DNA from: CALAGB01 sp963789565
Lineage (GTDB): Bacteria; Chloroflexota; Chloroflexia; Thermomicrobiales; Thermomicrobiaceae
DNA length: 64,000 nucleotides
Direction: 5' to 3'
Assembly (NCBI GenBank): GCA_963789565.1
Contig: CAWBKX010000002.1
Coordinates: 1,488,001 to 1,552,000 of the forward strand
The notes under the pieces are model-generated. The model was given only the letters and a program-made list of their open reading frames with translations, ran no database searches and had not been told where the DNA came from. Position numbers and translations under genes: made by a program. Below, in pieces: positions 1 through 8,452 of the stretch (position 1 is its first letter; every line of letters starts with the position of its first letter).

Positions 1-2
1 GC

Positions 3-461
3 GGCTCGGCCCGCTATCTCGAGCTCGAGGGCGGGAACATCGGCTTCCTGTGCGGGGGTGGAGGAGCCAGCCTGGTCCTCTTCGACAGCCTGGTAGCAGC
101 GGGTGGACAACCCGCGAATTACGCCGAATTCGGCGGCAACCCGACCGAAACGAAAGTGTCCGGGCTGGCCCGCGTGGTCCTGAGCAAGCCGGGCGTGCGC
201 GGCCTCTTCGTCGCCCACAACATCACCAACAACACGCAGGTCGACGTCGTGGCCCGAGGTGTCGTGCAGGCTTTGAACGCCTGTGGAACATCGAGTGAAT
301 TCCCAGTCGTAGCGCGCGAGATCGGCGTCAATGACGTCGAGGGGAAAGCCATCTTCGAGGCGGCTGGGATTCAATACTTTGGCGAAGAGAGCACGTTGAC
401 CGACGCCGCGCGAGCCATGGTCGACGCCATGAATCAACGGTATGGAGAGTCTGATCAGTGA
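3..461 (+). CDS. Succinyl-CoA ligase-type beta subunit, C-terminal part (5' end outside window)
   Basis: The reading frame is already open at the window edge and ends at TGA 459-461, so only the last ~152 residues are present. They match the C-terminal CoA-ligase domain of ADP-forming acyl-CoA synthetase beta subunits: a Gly-rich loop (CGGGGAS), then EFGGNPTETKV and the ending part that contacts the alpha subunit. The family joins CoA to a dicarboxylate with ATP hydrolysis, in the cytosol, as an alpha/beta enzyme. The stop overlaps the next start by 4 bp (GTGA), so the two subunits are translationally coupled. Substrate (succinate, malate or another acid) cannot be decided from this fragment. 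Confidence 0.85.
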   Translation, partial: GSARYLELEGGNIGFLCGGGGASLVLFDSLVAAGGQPANYAEFGGNPTETKVSGLARVVLSKPGVRGLFVAHNITNNTQVDVVARGVVQALNACGTSSEFPVVAREIGVNDVEGKAIFEAAGIQYFGEESTLTDAARAMVDAMNQRYGESDQ

Positions 462-1399
462 GCGTTCTCATCGACGGATCGACGAGGTTGGTCGTTCAAG
501 GCATCACCGGCCGCGAGGCACGTATGGTGACCGAGCACATGCTCGGCTACGGCACATCAGTCGTGGCTGGGGTGACGCCGGGTCGTGGTGCATCGAACGT
601 CCTCGGCGTTCCGGTATACGACACACTGGATGAAGTCGTCGAACGGCACGCGCCGAACGCCTCGCTCATCTCGGTCCCACCTTCTGCCGTTCTGGATGCC
701 TGCTTCGAGGCACTCAGCCATCACATCCGCCTGTTAGTCATTGCCACCGAGGGCGTGCCACAGCACGACGCATTGCTGATCTTGGAGAAGGCAGCCGACT
801 CCGCGGCACGTGTCGTCGGTCCCAATTCGGTCGGAGTCATCAACCCAGCCGCGCGTGTCAAGATCGGCGCTATTGGCGGAGACAACCCGGATCGCGCCTT
901 CCTGGCCGGGCGCATCGGCATCATTTCGCGCAGCGGCGGCATGACGTCCGAGATCGGACTGATGGCGCGTCGCGTGGGGCTTGGCGTCAGTACGGCGGTC
1001 AGTGTGGGTGGCGACGCCTTGATCGGCACGCCACCAGCCACGCTGCTGCCGCTGTTCGAGCGCGACAACGAGACGGACGGGGTGGTCCTCTTCGGCGAAC
1101 CAGGCACACACTTCGAGGAGGATGTCGCCAGAGTCGTGTGCGATCGACGATTCACGAAACCGCTGATCGCCATGGTTGCGGGTCGATTCACGGAGCAACT
1201 GCCGGAAGGAACCGCCTTTGGCCACGCCGCCGCCATGATCGAGCGTGACGCGGGACGGCCGTCCAGCAAGATCGAGCTTCTACGCGAGAACGGAGTGCTG
1301 ATCGCGGACGAAATGGAAGACCTGCTGCAGTTTCTGAGCATGGTCTTCAAGCACCAGCCCTACCTCGGACCGGAGCAGCACGGCTTTTCCGTCAACTGA
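458..1399 (+). CDS. Succinyl-CoA ligase-type alpha subunit
   Basis: This 313-residue protein has the usual length of SucD-type subunits. The N-terminal CoA-binding Rossmann domain shows VVQGITGREARMVTEHM and TPGRGASNVLGVPVYDT, followed by VGPNSVGVINP and the ligase domain with ISRSGGMTSEI. The phosphohistidine motif is FGHAAAMI near residue 258, corresponding to the GHAGA motif of SucD. It works with the preceding beta subunit in reversible acyl-CoA/acid plus ATP chemistry. GTG start, overlapping the beta-subunit stop. Some motifs differ from textbook SucD (GVINP rather than GVITPG), so a malate-CoA ligase or another dicarboxylate ligase is possible. Confidence 0.88.
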   Translation: MSVLIDGSTRLVVQGITGREARMVTEHMLGYGTSVVAGVTPGRGASNVLGVPVYDTLDEVVERHAPNASLISVPPSAVLDACFEALSHHIRLLVIATEGVPQHDALLILEKAADSAARVVGPNSVGVINPAARVKIGAIGGDNPDRAFLAGRIGIISRSGGMTSEIGLMARRVGLGVSTAVSVGGDALIGTPPATLLPLFERDNETDGVVLFGEPGTHFEEDVARVVCDRRFTKPLIAMVAGRFTEQLPEGTAFGHAAAMIERDAGRPSSKIELLRENGVLIADEMEDLLQFLSMVFKHQPYLGPEQHGFSVN

Positions 1400-1425
1400 G
1401 TGTCAGCCATCTCGGTACAGTCAAC

Positions 1426-2013
1426 TCAGGTGACGGAACCGGCATCAATCTGATACCTCATGATCGGGCGCGTCTCAGATCGACGCGCGACCTCGACGAA
1501 ACCGGCCCGCAGAAAGGCGGACGCCAGGCCGGTGAAGGCGAAGACCGGTGGCATCTCCGGCTTGCGCGGCTCGACAGGATAGCCCTCGAGGATGATCGCG
1601 CCGCGTTCGGCCGCGAACTCGATCGCAGCTTTCAGGAGTCTCACGGTCAAGCCCAGATGGCGGTGTGAACGCTTGACGAAGAAGCAACTGACCGACCAGA
1701 CCGGTTGGTCATCGACACGTTTCAGCACGCGGGAACGATTGAGAGCCGGCAACTCATCGCGCGGAGTGACGGCGCACCAGCCGACCGGGTCGTCGCCATC
1801 GTAGGCCAGCAATCCCACTGGTTCGCCACATGCGACGATCTCACGAAACGCGTTCCGGTTGCCGTCCCCTTTGGCCAGCTCATATTCAGCTCGCGTTTGC
1901 CGCCAGTACATGCACCAGCAGCCACCAACCGCTCCGCGCGGGCCGAACAGCGCTTCCAGGTCAGGCCAGTTTTCCATCGTCAGTGGCTGTATCCGCGCCT
2001 GAGTTTCGTTCAC
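1426..2013 (-). CDS. GNAT family N-acetyltransferase
   Basis: This 195-residue protein has a GNAT-like layout. The central segment VGWCAVTPRDELPAL is followed by VWSVSCFFVKRSHRHLGLTVRLLKAAIEFA, a beta-4/alpha-3 acetyl-CoA site in which RSHRHLGL takes the place of the Q/RxxGxG/A loop. The C-terminal GLASAFLRAGFVEVARR is typical of the last strand-helix unit. An early Trp/Cys-rich stretch (GGCWCMYWR) resembles a subgroup of bacterial GNATs of unknown substrate. It lies 30 bp downstream of the DinB gene on the same strand, so co-transcription is likely. The acceptor is unknown. Confidence 0.8.
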   Translation of the reverse strand: MNETQARIQPLTMENWPDLEALFGPRGAVGGCWCMYWRQTRAEYELAKGDGNRNAFREIVACGEPVGLLAYDGDDPVGWCAVTPRDELPALNRSRVLKRVDDQPVWSVSCFFVKRSHRHLGLTVRLLKAAIEFAAERGAIILEGYPVEPRKPEMPPVFAFTGLASAFLRAGFVEVARRSETRPIMRYQIDAGSVT

Positions 2014-2043
2014 GAGTGGCCGTCCATCCCGCGCCTGGGTAAG

Positions 2044-2553
2044 TCACTCTTCCGGTCGGTAGAGCGTATCCTCGTTGAACGCGCCGACGAACTGCGGCAG
2101 ATCGGTGTGCCCAAGCATCTGACGCACCGCTTGCAGCTCACCGTTGTGGAACCAGTAGTGATAGATATTCCGGAGGAGCATCGTCCCGATGTTTTCGCGC
2201 ACTGGTTTTCCGTTGTGCATGAAATACTCCGCAAGCTGCTCGCGGGACACTCGATCGAGATACACATCCGACTGTGCCACGACCGCGGACCAGCTGGCAC
2301 GCATTTCGTCGAGTGGCGGCGTTGTGCCCGGCTGCCCCGATGCGGTGACCTCATACAGGCCAGGAGCCACGATGTTCCCCTGCGCCAGGTCGCACCAGTA
2401 GCGCTGCTCCTGCGCCGCGAGATGACCAACCATCCAGCTGATGCAGTTCATCGGCAGGAAGCGCTTGCGCGCCTCCTCGTCGGTGACACCTTCGAGGGAA
2501 CGCTGAAACTCGCTGCGTGCGAACTTCAGCTGCGAGACAAGGGGATGACCCAT
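2044..2553 (-). CDS. DinB-like domain protein
   Basis: This 169-residue protein has the four-helix DinB/YfiT fold signature. The helix-1 start SQLKFARSEFQRSLEGVTDEEA is followed by CISWMVGHLAAQEQRYW with a metal-ligand histidine, and the late IYHYWFHNGELQAVRQMLGHTDLPQ carries the second His pair. Members are metal-dependent and often act in thiol transfer (bacillithiol or mycothiol) or are uncharacterised. It is probably translated with the downstream GNAT. A second DinB protein of different sequence lies at 48297-48818. No substrate can be assigned. Confidence 0.8.
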   Translation of the reverse strand: MGHPLVSQLKFARSEFQRSLEGVTDEEARKRFLPMNCISWMVGHLAAQEQRYWCDLAQGNIVAPGLYEVTASGQPGTTPPLDEMRASWSAVVAQSDVYLDRVSREQLAEYFMHNGKPVRENIGTMLLRNIYHYWFHNGELQAVRQMLGHTDLPQFVGAFNEDTLYRPEE

Positions 2554-2624
2554 CGATTACGCCTCCAACGGCACGTCGAACCTGAAGCACAACGGCGATG
2601 ACGGCAACGCACCCACTGAATGCC

Positions 2625-3896
2625 TCACGCAGGCATGTGCAGAGGCGGCTCGTCGTCGCGGATTTCCGGCAGCGCCCGCCCGCCATCGCGAAGCTGCCGC
2701 ACCTGCGAGCCAACAAGGCCCGGCACACCTGTGAGAAGACCCGTCACGCCGATCATCATTCGTATGCCGAGCAACGGTAGCAGGAAGCCCGCGGCAGCGC
2801 CACCGATCGGGCCAGTCCCCTGCATCAACATGCGCAGCAGGGCGAACGTCCGCCCACGCAGGCGCTCAGGGATAATTGCCATGCGCAGCGTCTGCGCCCA
2901 GATCGTGAGTGGAGCACTGAAGAAGCCATTTAAGGCTACGCCGATCAGCGCGATCCAGAGATGGCCGATGATCAGCGGAAAGAGCGCGATTCCGGCAGAC
3001 AACTGGAACAGACAGATCGACGCGCCGAGCGACAACGGCAGCCTGATGCTACCGGCCAGCAAGGAGGAGATGAGCTCGCCGACGGCCAGCACGCCGAGGA
3101 GCAAACCGTAGACGGCGGCCCCCTGACCCAGAGTCTTACTCGAATAGATCGGGAGCCACACGAAGAGGAAGCCCTGGCCGATGTTGTAGGTCATGAACAT
3201 CAGCGTCGTCGAAAGCAAAATATTGTTCGAAAGGAGCAGACGGAACGCGTCCTTCAGCCTGTATGGCGATGGCTGCGCAGATCCACCTGTCCGAATTGGC
3301 TCGATCAGACGAACGCGAGTCAAAGCCAACGCGAAGACGGCGTAGGAGATGGCATCGATCACGAGCACGTTTGGCGCGCCGATGACTGGTATCAACAGAC
3401 CTGAGAGGACCGGACCAAGCACACCGCCAACGGTGAACCCCAGCATCTCCAACGCGTTGACGGTGATGAGTTGCTCTTCGCTGACCAATGACGGAAGGAG
3501 TGATGGCCCTCCGGCGAGCGAGATCATCATGAGTAGGCCGTAGACAACCGCCACGGCATAGATGTGCCAGAGTTCGAGCCTGCCGGCCGCATAGAGTGCC
3601 GGCACCAACGCCACCGCGCCGCCGCGGATCAGGTTGTCGACGATCATCACGTTGCGTCGATCGAAACGGTCGAGGAGTGACCCCGCAATCAGGCCGCCTA
3701 CGAGAATCGGACCAACGTAACTAACCGACAGCAGGCCCAAAGCTCTGGAAGATCCGGTCTGCTGGTAAACAAACCAGATGAGCGCCACGCGGGTCATCGA
3801 ATCACCCAACGCCGAGAGTGCGAACCCGATCCAGAAGGTTCGAAACGACGCGTTGCGAAAGACGTCTCCGTAGCGCTGAGCAAAGCCAGCTGACAT
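2625..3896 (-). CDS. MFS exporter (MFS_3/EntS-like)
   Basis: The 423-residue protein has about twelve hydrophobic segments. The cytoplasmic loop motif GSLLDRFDRRNVMIVDNL after the second helix is the MFS signature. The opening RNASFRTFWIGFALSALGDSMTRVALIWFVYQQTGSS is typical of the MFS_3 group, which exports small molecules or drugs by proton antiport. I chose the ATG at 3896 because GGGAG lies just upstream; an upstream ATG at 3920 would add 8 residues with no better ribosome site. It is divergent from a WYL regulator 114 bp away, which is the natural candidate for its regulator. Confidence 0.85.
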   Translation of the reverse strand: MSAGFAQRYGDVFRNASFRTFWIGFALSALGDSMTRVALIWFVYQQTGSSRALGLLSVSYVGPILVGGLIAGSLLDRFDRRNVMIVDNLIRGGAVALVPALYAAGRLELWHIYAVAVVYGLLMMISLAGGPSLLPSLVSEEQLITVNALEMLGFTVGGVLGPVLSGLLIPVIGAPNVLVIDAISYAVFALALTRVRLIEPIRTGGSAQPSPYRLKDAFRLLLSNNILLSTTLMFMTYNIGQGFLFVWLPIYSSKTLGQGAAVYGLLLGVLAVGELISSLLAGSIRLPLSLGASICLFQLSAGIALFPLIIGHLWIALIGVALNGFFSAPLTIWAQTLRMAIIPERLRGRTFALLRMLMQGTGPIGGAAAGFLLPLLGIRMMIGVTGLLTGVPGLVGSQVRQLRDGGRALPEIRDDEPPLHMPA

Positions 3897-4010
3897 GAAT
3901 TCTCCCGACCACTTCACCAAAACACGCTTCGAGCGTTCAATCTACGGAAGAGCGTTGACAGCAGCATGTCAGGTATTCGAAACGCGTCTATGGAGGCAAC
4001 TGGCAAACCG

Positions 4011-5030
4011 ATGAACCGAAGCGACCGTCTCTTCGGAATCCTGTTGCGATTACGCGGCAGCCAGGCCGTGAGCGCGAGCGCATTGGCCGCGGCGTTCGAG
4101 GTTTCACGACGCACCATCTACCGCGACGTCGATACCCTGAGCGCTCTCGGCATCCCGATCTACGCCGAGCGCGGTCGAACCGGCGGATTCAAACTCCTGG
4201 AAGGCTACTTTTTGCCGGTGCTCGGCTTCACCGTTGAAGAGGCCATCTCACTCACGCTCGGAATCACGCTTCTCCGCGCGATGCGTGTTAGACCGTATGG
4301 GACAGCGCTTGATAGCGCGGAGCGCAAGCTGATCGCGGCGATGCCGGAGCACCTCTCCGATCTGCTCTCGAACGCCGAACGGATCATCGGCGTGGAGGCC
4401 GCCCTCGACGGGGTACTGCAGTCCGACCTGTCGGCCTCCGAACTCGACAACCCGCCACGCGAGATCGAACGAACGGCTATCGATTCCTTTCTCAAAGGCA
4501 TCCTGGCCGGCTCATTGGTCACGATGACCTACCGATCCCCATATCGCGACCGCGTCAGTCTGGTCACCGCCCATCCGTTGGCCGTTATCAGCGACCGGCA
4601 ACGCTGGTATCTGATCGGAGACAAGGCGGGGAACGAGGGAGAAACACGGCTGTGGCGAGCCGATCGGGTCCTGTCAATCGCGTCGACGACCGAGTCAGTC
4701 GATCGCGACCGCGAATTCGACGTTCGCCACCTGCTCGGCCGCGCCTGGCTGCGGAAGGCGATGGACCAATGGACACGGGAGTCGCCGGTTCGCCTGCGGC
4801 TCACGTCAACGCTGGCGGACCGCCTCAAGCACGATTGGTATTACAGCCACGCTACGTTTGAGTCGGACGACGACGGCTCGGTGACAATGCGCTTCGGTGA
4901 GGACCGGCAAGAGTACGTCTTCGAGCTCTTGCGATGGCTCGGCCCAGGCGCGGAACTGATCGATCCGCCCGCGTGGCGGGCAGACTTTCTAACGCAGATT
5001 TCGGCCATGGCTGAGACGTATGGGGTGTAG
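4011..5030 (+). CDS. YafY-type HTH/WYL transcriptional regulator
   Basis: The N-terminal winged helix (about residues 1-60; NRSDRLFGILLRLR, then FEVSRRTIYRDVDTLSALGIPI) is the HTH_11/DeoR-like domain. A central WYL ligand-sensing domain follows (AHPLAVISDRQRWYLIGD, then RLWRADRVLSI), with a WCX-like C-terminal extension. Such proteins act as dimeric repressors or activators, often responding to nucleic-acid or small ligands. I start at ATG 4011 because family members begin at the RxDRL segment; in-frame ATGs at 3966 and 3990 are alternatives. It is divergent from the MFS exporter, suggesting local regulation. The gene ends just before a hairpin repeat and the IS3 insertion. Confidence 0.86.
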   Translation: MNRSDRLFGILLRLRGSQAVSASALAAAFEVSRRTIYRDVDTLSALGIPIYAERGRTGGFKLLEGYFLPVLGFTVEEAISLTLGITLLRAMRVRPYGTALDSAERKLIAAMPEHLSDLLSNAERIIGVEAALDGVLQSDLSASELDNPPREIERTAIDSFLKGILAGSLVTMTYRSPYRDRVSLVTAHPLAVISDRQRWYLIGDKAGNEGETRLWRADRVLSIASTTESVDRDREFDVRHLLGRAWLRKAMDQWTRESPVRLRLTSTLADRLKHDWYYSHATFESDDDGSVTMRFGEDRQEYVFELLRWLGPGAELIDPPAWRADFLTQISAMAETYGV

Positions 5031-5098
5031 CCACGAGCCATCACCCCCCAGCCCTTCTCTCTCCCTTCGGTGGAGGGAGAGTTCGTGAGGGAGGGAGT
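5031..5098. repeat. C-rich intergenic hairpin repeat, copy 1
   Basis: Between the convergent WYL gene and the S9 peptidase lies a pyrimidine-rich segment (CACCCCCCAGCCC) followed by a hairpin with arms CTCTCCCT and AGGGAGAG. Related C-rich segments with CTCTCCC stems occur at 30281-30415 and 42583-42720. They look like a dispersed intergenic repeat that may also act as a terminator. The IS3 element begins directly after it. Confidence 0.5.
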
Positions 5099-5146
5099 TG
5101 GACTGAACCCTTTTGACCGAACCACGGTCAAAGGGAAGGTTGGTTG

Positions 5147-5992
5147 TCAACCGATCACCAGTGCCTCGAATTCGACGGGCGGTCGATAGCCGAGGCTGGA
5201 GTGCAGCCGCTTCTGGTTATAGACGATCTCAATGAACTGCTCCAGGTGCGCGTCGGCCTCGGCAAAGGATTGATAGTCGTTGAGATAGACCTCCTCGCGT
5301 TTCAGCGTCTTGAAGAAGCTCTCGATCCGGGCGTTTTCGTAGGGGTTGCCGACGGCCGCCATGCTGAGCTGGATCCCCGCCGCCTCGAGCCGGGTCACAT
5401 AGTCGGTGCTGGCATACTGCACCCCGTGATCCGAATGGTGGATCACCCCTGGGTCCGGCCGCCGATGCTGCAGCGCCAGCTCCAGCGCGGCGAGCGTCAG
5501 TTGGGTATCGATGCTTCTCGACAGGCGCCAGCCAATACAGCGGCGGGAGTAGGCATCCAGGATGGCCGCCAGGTAGACGAAGGTGGTCGGCAAACGGATG
5601 TAGGTGAGATCGGCCACCCAGACCTGGTTGAGGCCAGTGATGGGCAGATCCGCGATCCGATTGGGGGCGTGCCGGAAGTCGTGGGCCGAGTTGGTGGTCA
5701 CCACGAAGTGCCGTTTGAGCTGACAGAGCAAGGATTCCTCACGCATGACGCGCAATACCCGCTTGTGATTGACCATCCACTTCTGTCGGTGAAGTTCCGC
5801 GGTGACCCGCCGATAGCCATAGCCAGAGAACGCCAGCACGATCTGCTCGATGGCTTCCCGCAGGTCCACGTCCCGCGCGGCCGTCTCCACCGTCGAGGGG
5901 TGGGTGTAGTACCAGGTCCGCCCCGTCTCCGTGAGCTGACACAAGCGCCGGATCGAGAGCCGCGGCGCACGGGCTTGCCCCGCGGCAATCAT
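5147..5992 (-). CDS. IS3-family transposase OrfB (DDE integrase domain)
   Basis: This is the catalytic half of the transposase, about 281 residues from the ATG at 5992. An HTH_21-like region (GYGYRRVTAELHRQ, NHKRVLRVMRE) precedes the rve integrase core. The triad is D in WVADLTYIRLP, D in VIHHSDHGVQYAS and E in NPYENARIESFFKTLK. The C-terminus YNQKRLHSSLGYRPPVEFE is typical of IS3. The ATG overlaps the orfA stop (ATGA), and the frame is open upstream to the frameshift window, so the active OrfAB fusion should be made by -1 frameshifting. Confidence 0.95.
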   Translation of the reverse strand: MIAAGQARAPRLSIRRLCQLTETGRTWYYTHPSTVETAARDVDLREAIEQIVLAFSGYGYRRVTAELHRQKWMVNHKRVLRVMREESLLCQLKRHFVVTTNSAHDFRHAPNRIADLPITGLNQVWVADLTYIRLPTTFVYLAAILDAYSRRCIGWRLSRSIDTQLTLAALELALQHRRPDPGVIHHSDHGVQYASTDYVTRLEAAGIQLSMAAVGNPYENARIESFFKTLKREEVYLNDYQSFAEADAHLEQFIEIVYNQKRLHSSLGYRPPVEFEALVIG

Positions 5993-6294
5993 CGTGTGTC
6001 GCTCCCCCAGGGACCGTGCTTGAGCCCCTTTTTTAGGGCGGTGTTCTCCAACACCAACTGTCCACACAAGCGCTCCAGGTCGGCGATGCGGGCTTCCAAC
6101 GCGGCCTCCCCCGTCACCACCGGCGGGCCAAAGGCGGCGTCCCCCCGTTCGGCATAGTCGTGGCGCCAGCGATCCACCACGCTGTTGGCCAGTCCGTACT
6201 CGCGACACACCTGGACCGGCCGTTTGGCCCCACTCGCAATCTGGCGCACCACCTCGAGCTTGAACTCCCGGCTATGTGTGCGTCCCCGTCCCAT
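5989..6294 (-). CDS. IS3-family transposase OrfA (HTH)
   Basis: This 101-residue protein begins MGRGRTHSREFKLEVVRQI and contains CREYGLANSVVDRWRHDY, the HTH of the IS3 OrfA group. A leucine-zipper-like helix follows (ALEARIADLERLCGQLVLENTALKKGL). It binds the terminal repeats and multimerises. Its last codons read through an A6G slippery stretch before a TGA at 5989-5991. Confidence 0.94.
   Translation of the reverse strand: MGRGRTHSREFKLEVVRQIASGAKRPVQVCREYGLANSVVDRWRHDYAERGDAAFGPPVVTGEAALEARIADLERLCGQLVLENTALKKGLKHGPWGSDTR
6028..6034 (-). promoter_or_regulatory. Programmed -1 frameshift heptamer (A AAA AAG)
   Basis: On the minus strand the orfA codons CTA AAA AAG create A_AAA_AAG in the zero frame, the classic IS3 slippery sequence. 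A -1 slip joins orfA to the orfB frame, which is open from upstream of this point to 5147. This would yield the OrfAB transposase. Confidence 0.85.
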
Positions 6295-6414
6295 CAGTTG
6301 GTCTCCTTTACGGTGCGGTCAGTCTACCGCGTCCGCTGAAACCTCCCTTTGCGCCTGGTTCGCTTTTTGGGGTTCACTCCAAGTCTGTGGCATGGCCCGG
6401 CCCGGGTGACGACC

Positions 6415-8373
6415 TTAGGACGTCGGGTCGCCCAGGTGAGCCTTGAACCAGCCGAGCATACGGGCGAGCAGATCCACGCGATGGGAGGGTTCGCCCAGGA
6501 ACGGGAAGAGATGCGCACCCCCCGGATAGCGGGCGAACTCCACTTCGCACCCTGCCTTTTTCAAAGCCACGAACATCTGCTCCCCTTGACCCAGTGGACA
6601 ACGCTCGTCCGCTTCTCCATGCACGATCAGCGTCGGCGTGGTGGCGCGATGGGCGAAGTTCGAGGGTGAATGCACCGCGTACCAGTCTCGGCCCACATGC
6701 GGATCAGCGCCCCACTGCCGTTCACCAAATGAGTAACCAATATCGCTGGTGCCGTACATCGATTCGAGGTCGAAACAAGGAGCTCCGCAGACGCATGCCT
6801 GGAACCGGTCTGTTTGACCGATGATCCACGAGGTCATGTAGCCGCCATAGCTGTAACCAAAGATGCCGGTCTTCTCCGAATTAGCGTATGGCAGCTCAAG
6901 CACACGGTCGTAAACGGCCATGAGATCCTTGAAATCTTCGCCTCCCCAATCCTGAATGACCTGCTGAGCAAAGCCTCGGCCGTACGATGTCGATCCACGC
7001 GGGTTGCAGATGATGGTCAATATGCCGTTGGACGCGAGGACCTGTTGCGTCGGAAAGAAGTCGTAGCCATACAGCCACTGCGGGCCGCCATGAATATCCA
7101 TCACGACCGGGTATTTCCTGGATGGGTCGAAGTCCGCGGGTTTCAGCAACCAGGCCTCGATGGTGTAATCTCCGCGCTTCACCTCAAAGCGCTCCCAGCC
7201 CACCGGGGCGTGCTGCGCGAAGACGGCTCGGCCGTAGTCGGAAATCACATGGGCTGCATCCTCCTGCACGTCGTAGACGAAGATCTCGCCGTTGGCCTCG
7301 AAGCTCGCGTAGCCCTGTACGGCGTAGCGCCCAGCCCTGTCGACGCTCAAGCCACTCAACGTCGCCGTGCTCATGTGGAGCGATTCAATCGCGCCATTGT
7401 CGACCGAGATGGTGTAGAGCCCGCTCGCCCCCCCGTGCACCGCGCTGAAAAGCACCTGCTGGTTGTCGAGCCAGACGGGCTCATTGCGGCCCGCCGAGCT
7501 GATATGTCCGCCTCCTGCTCCTGGCAGAAACTCGAGGTCGTCGGTGATGCGAGTGGAGGACTCCGACGCTACGTCATAGACGAAGAAATCGCTCTGCGCG
7601 GACGCAGAGGTATCTCCCGTGTAGAGGATGCGTGCGCCGTCCGGTGACCACGCCCAGGAATCGACGACGCCCTCTCGAGGCGTCACGCAGTTTGCTTGGC
7701 CGGACTCAACATTGACCAGCATCAGACGTGAGTGCATGCCACTGTCAAAGATGGTCTCGACCGAGAGCGTGTTGCCATCGGGTGACCACTGCGGGTAGAC
7801 GTGATCGACGGGCTCGGAGGTGATCATGCGTCGCTCACCAGACGCCACGTCGACGACGAAGATCTGGTGACGTTTGTCGCCGACGTACCCATTTCCATCG
7901 CTCTTGTAGTCGAGACGGCGAGTGACGCGAACGCGCGGTGGATCATCCTTGTCTGGTTCCGTGCCGTCCGGATTTTCTGGGTCCCACGGCGCCATGAAAG
8001 CGATCCGTGAGCCATCCGCAGACCAGCTCAGTCCGGCAATGCCGCCGACGTGTTGGGTCACCGCACGCGCTTCACCGGGCGCATCGGTTCGCATGACATA
8101 GAGCCCCGGCCGACCTCCGCGATCCGAGACGAACGCGATCAGGCTGCCGTCCGGTGCCCAGCGCGGACTCGCGTTATTTCGACCACTTTGGGTCAACTGA
8201 CGCCGGTTTTCGCCATCGATATCGCACTGCCAGATCTGGTTGGTGGGCTTCTTCGTCTCCTGATCGAACGCCATAAGCACATAGATAATCGACGTGCCCT
8301 CAGGCGAAATCTGTGGGTCATCGGCCGTGGCGAACCCGTAGACCAGCAGTTCCGGAGTCAACGGCGACGACAT
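6415..8373 (-). CDS. S9 family prolyl oligopeptidase-like peptidase, copy 1
   Basis: This 652-residue protein has two parts. The N-terminal half is a TolB/WD40-like beta-propeller with repeated WSPDG-type blades (SPRWAPDGSLIAFVSDRGG, LSWSADGSRIAFM, YPQWSPDGNTLSV). The C-terminal alpha/beta-hydrolase domain shows the nucleophile GYSYGGYM (Ser near 508), Asp in HGEADERCP (near 589) and His in GGAHLF (near 621). This is the acylaminoacyl-peptidase/dipeptidyl-aminopeptidase type, which releases residues from short peptides. No signal peptide is seen, so it is probably cytosolic. GAGGAG precedes the ATG. It lies 79 bp downstream of a close paralogue, and the IS3 lies just past its 3' end. Confidence 0.93.
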   Translation of the reverse strand: MSSPLTPELLVYGFATADDPQISPEGTSIIYVLMAFDQETKKPTNQIWQCDIDGENRRQLTQSGRNNASPRWAPDGSLIAFVSDRGGRPGLYVMRTDAPGEARAVTQHVGGIAGLSWSADGSRIAFMAPWDPENPDGTEPDKDDPPRVRVTRRLDYKSDGNGYVGDKRHQIFVVDVASGERRMITSEPVDHVYPQWSPDGNTLSVETIFDSGMHSRLMLVNVESGQANCVTPREGVVDSWAWSPDGARILYTGDTSASAQSDFFVYDVASESSTRITDDLEFLPGAGGGHISSAGRNEPVWLDNQQVLFSAVHGGASGLYTISVDNGAIESLHMSTATLSGLSVDRAGRYAVQGYASFEANGEIFVYDVQEDAAHVISDYGRAVFAQHAPVGWERFEVKRGDYTIEAWLLKPADFDPSRKYPVVMDIHGGPQWLYGYDFFPTQQVLASNGILTIICNPRGSTSYGRGFAQQVIQDWGGEDFKDLMAVYDRVLELPYANSEKTGIFGYSYGGYMTSWIIGQTDRFQACVCGAPCFDLESMYGTSDIGYSFGERQWGADPHVGRDWYAVHSPSNFAHRATTPTLIVHGEADERCPLGQGEQMFVALKKAGCEVEFARYPGGAHLFPFLGEPSHRVDLLARMLGWFKAHLGDPTS

Positions 8374-8408
8374 CGCACGCTCCTCTCAGGTCATGTCTCG
8401 CTGAATGG

Positions 8409-8436
8409 CAGTGGGGCCCCAGAGTGAGCCCCACTG
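8409..8436 (-). terminator. Hairpin between the two S9 peptidase genes
   Basis: Perfect 9-bp arms CAGTGGGGC and GCCCCACTG flank a 10-nt loop, 17 bp after the stop of the upstream peptidase. There is no T-run on the minus strand, so it may stabilise mRNA or attenuate rather than act as a strong intrinsic terminator. Confidence 0.5.
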
Positions 8437-8452
8437 ATGACGACGAAGATTG

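Larger units (their letters stand above)
5099..6381 (-). mobile_element. Complete IS3-family insertion sequence (1283 bp)
   Basis: The left end reads TGGACTGAACCC. The reverse complement of the right end reads TGGAGTGAACCC. The two ends align without gaps for about 43 bp, sharing CGAACCA at offset 20 and CAAAGGGA further in. The 3-bp direct repeat AGT flanks the element on both sides (5096-5098 and 6382-6384), the target duplication expected for IS3 elements. It carries orfA and orfB on the minus strand with a frameshift window. All parts look intact, so it is probably a recent insertion between two convergent genes. Confidence 0.93.

Noticed and set aside
1705..2601. 298-residue plus-strand open frame
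   Set aside because: It is antisense to the GNAT and DinB genes, has no family features and is a shadow of their codon use.
5144..6157. 337-residue plus-strand open frame within the IS3
   Set aside because: Antisense to the transposase; a shadow frame in high-G+C DNA.
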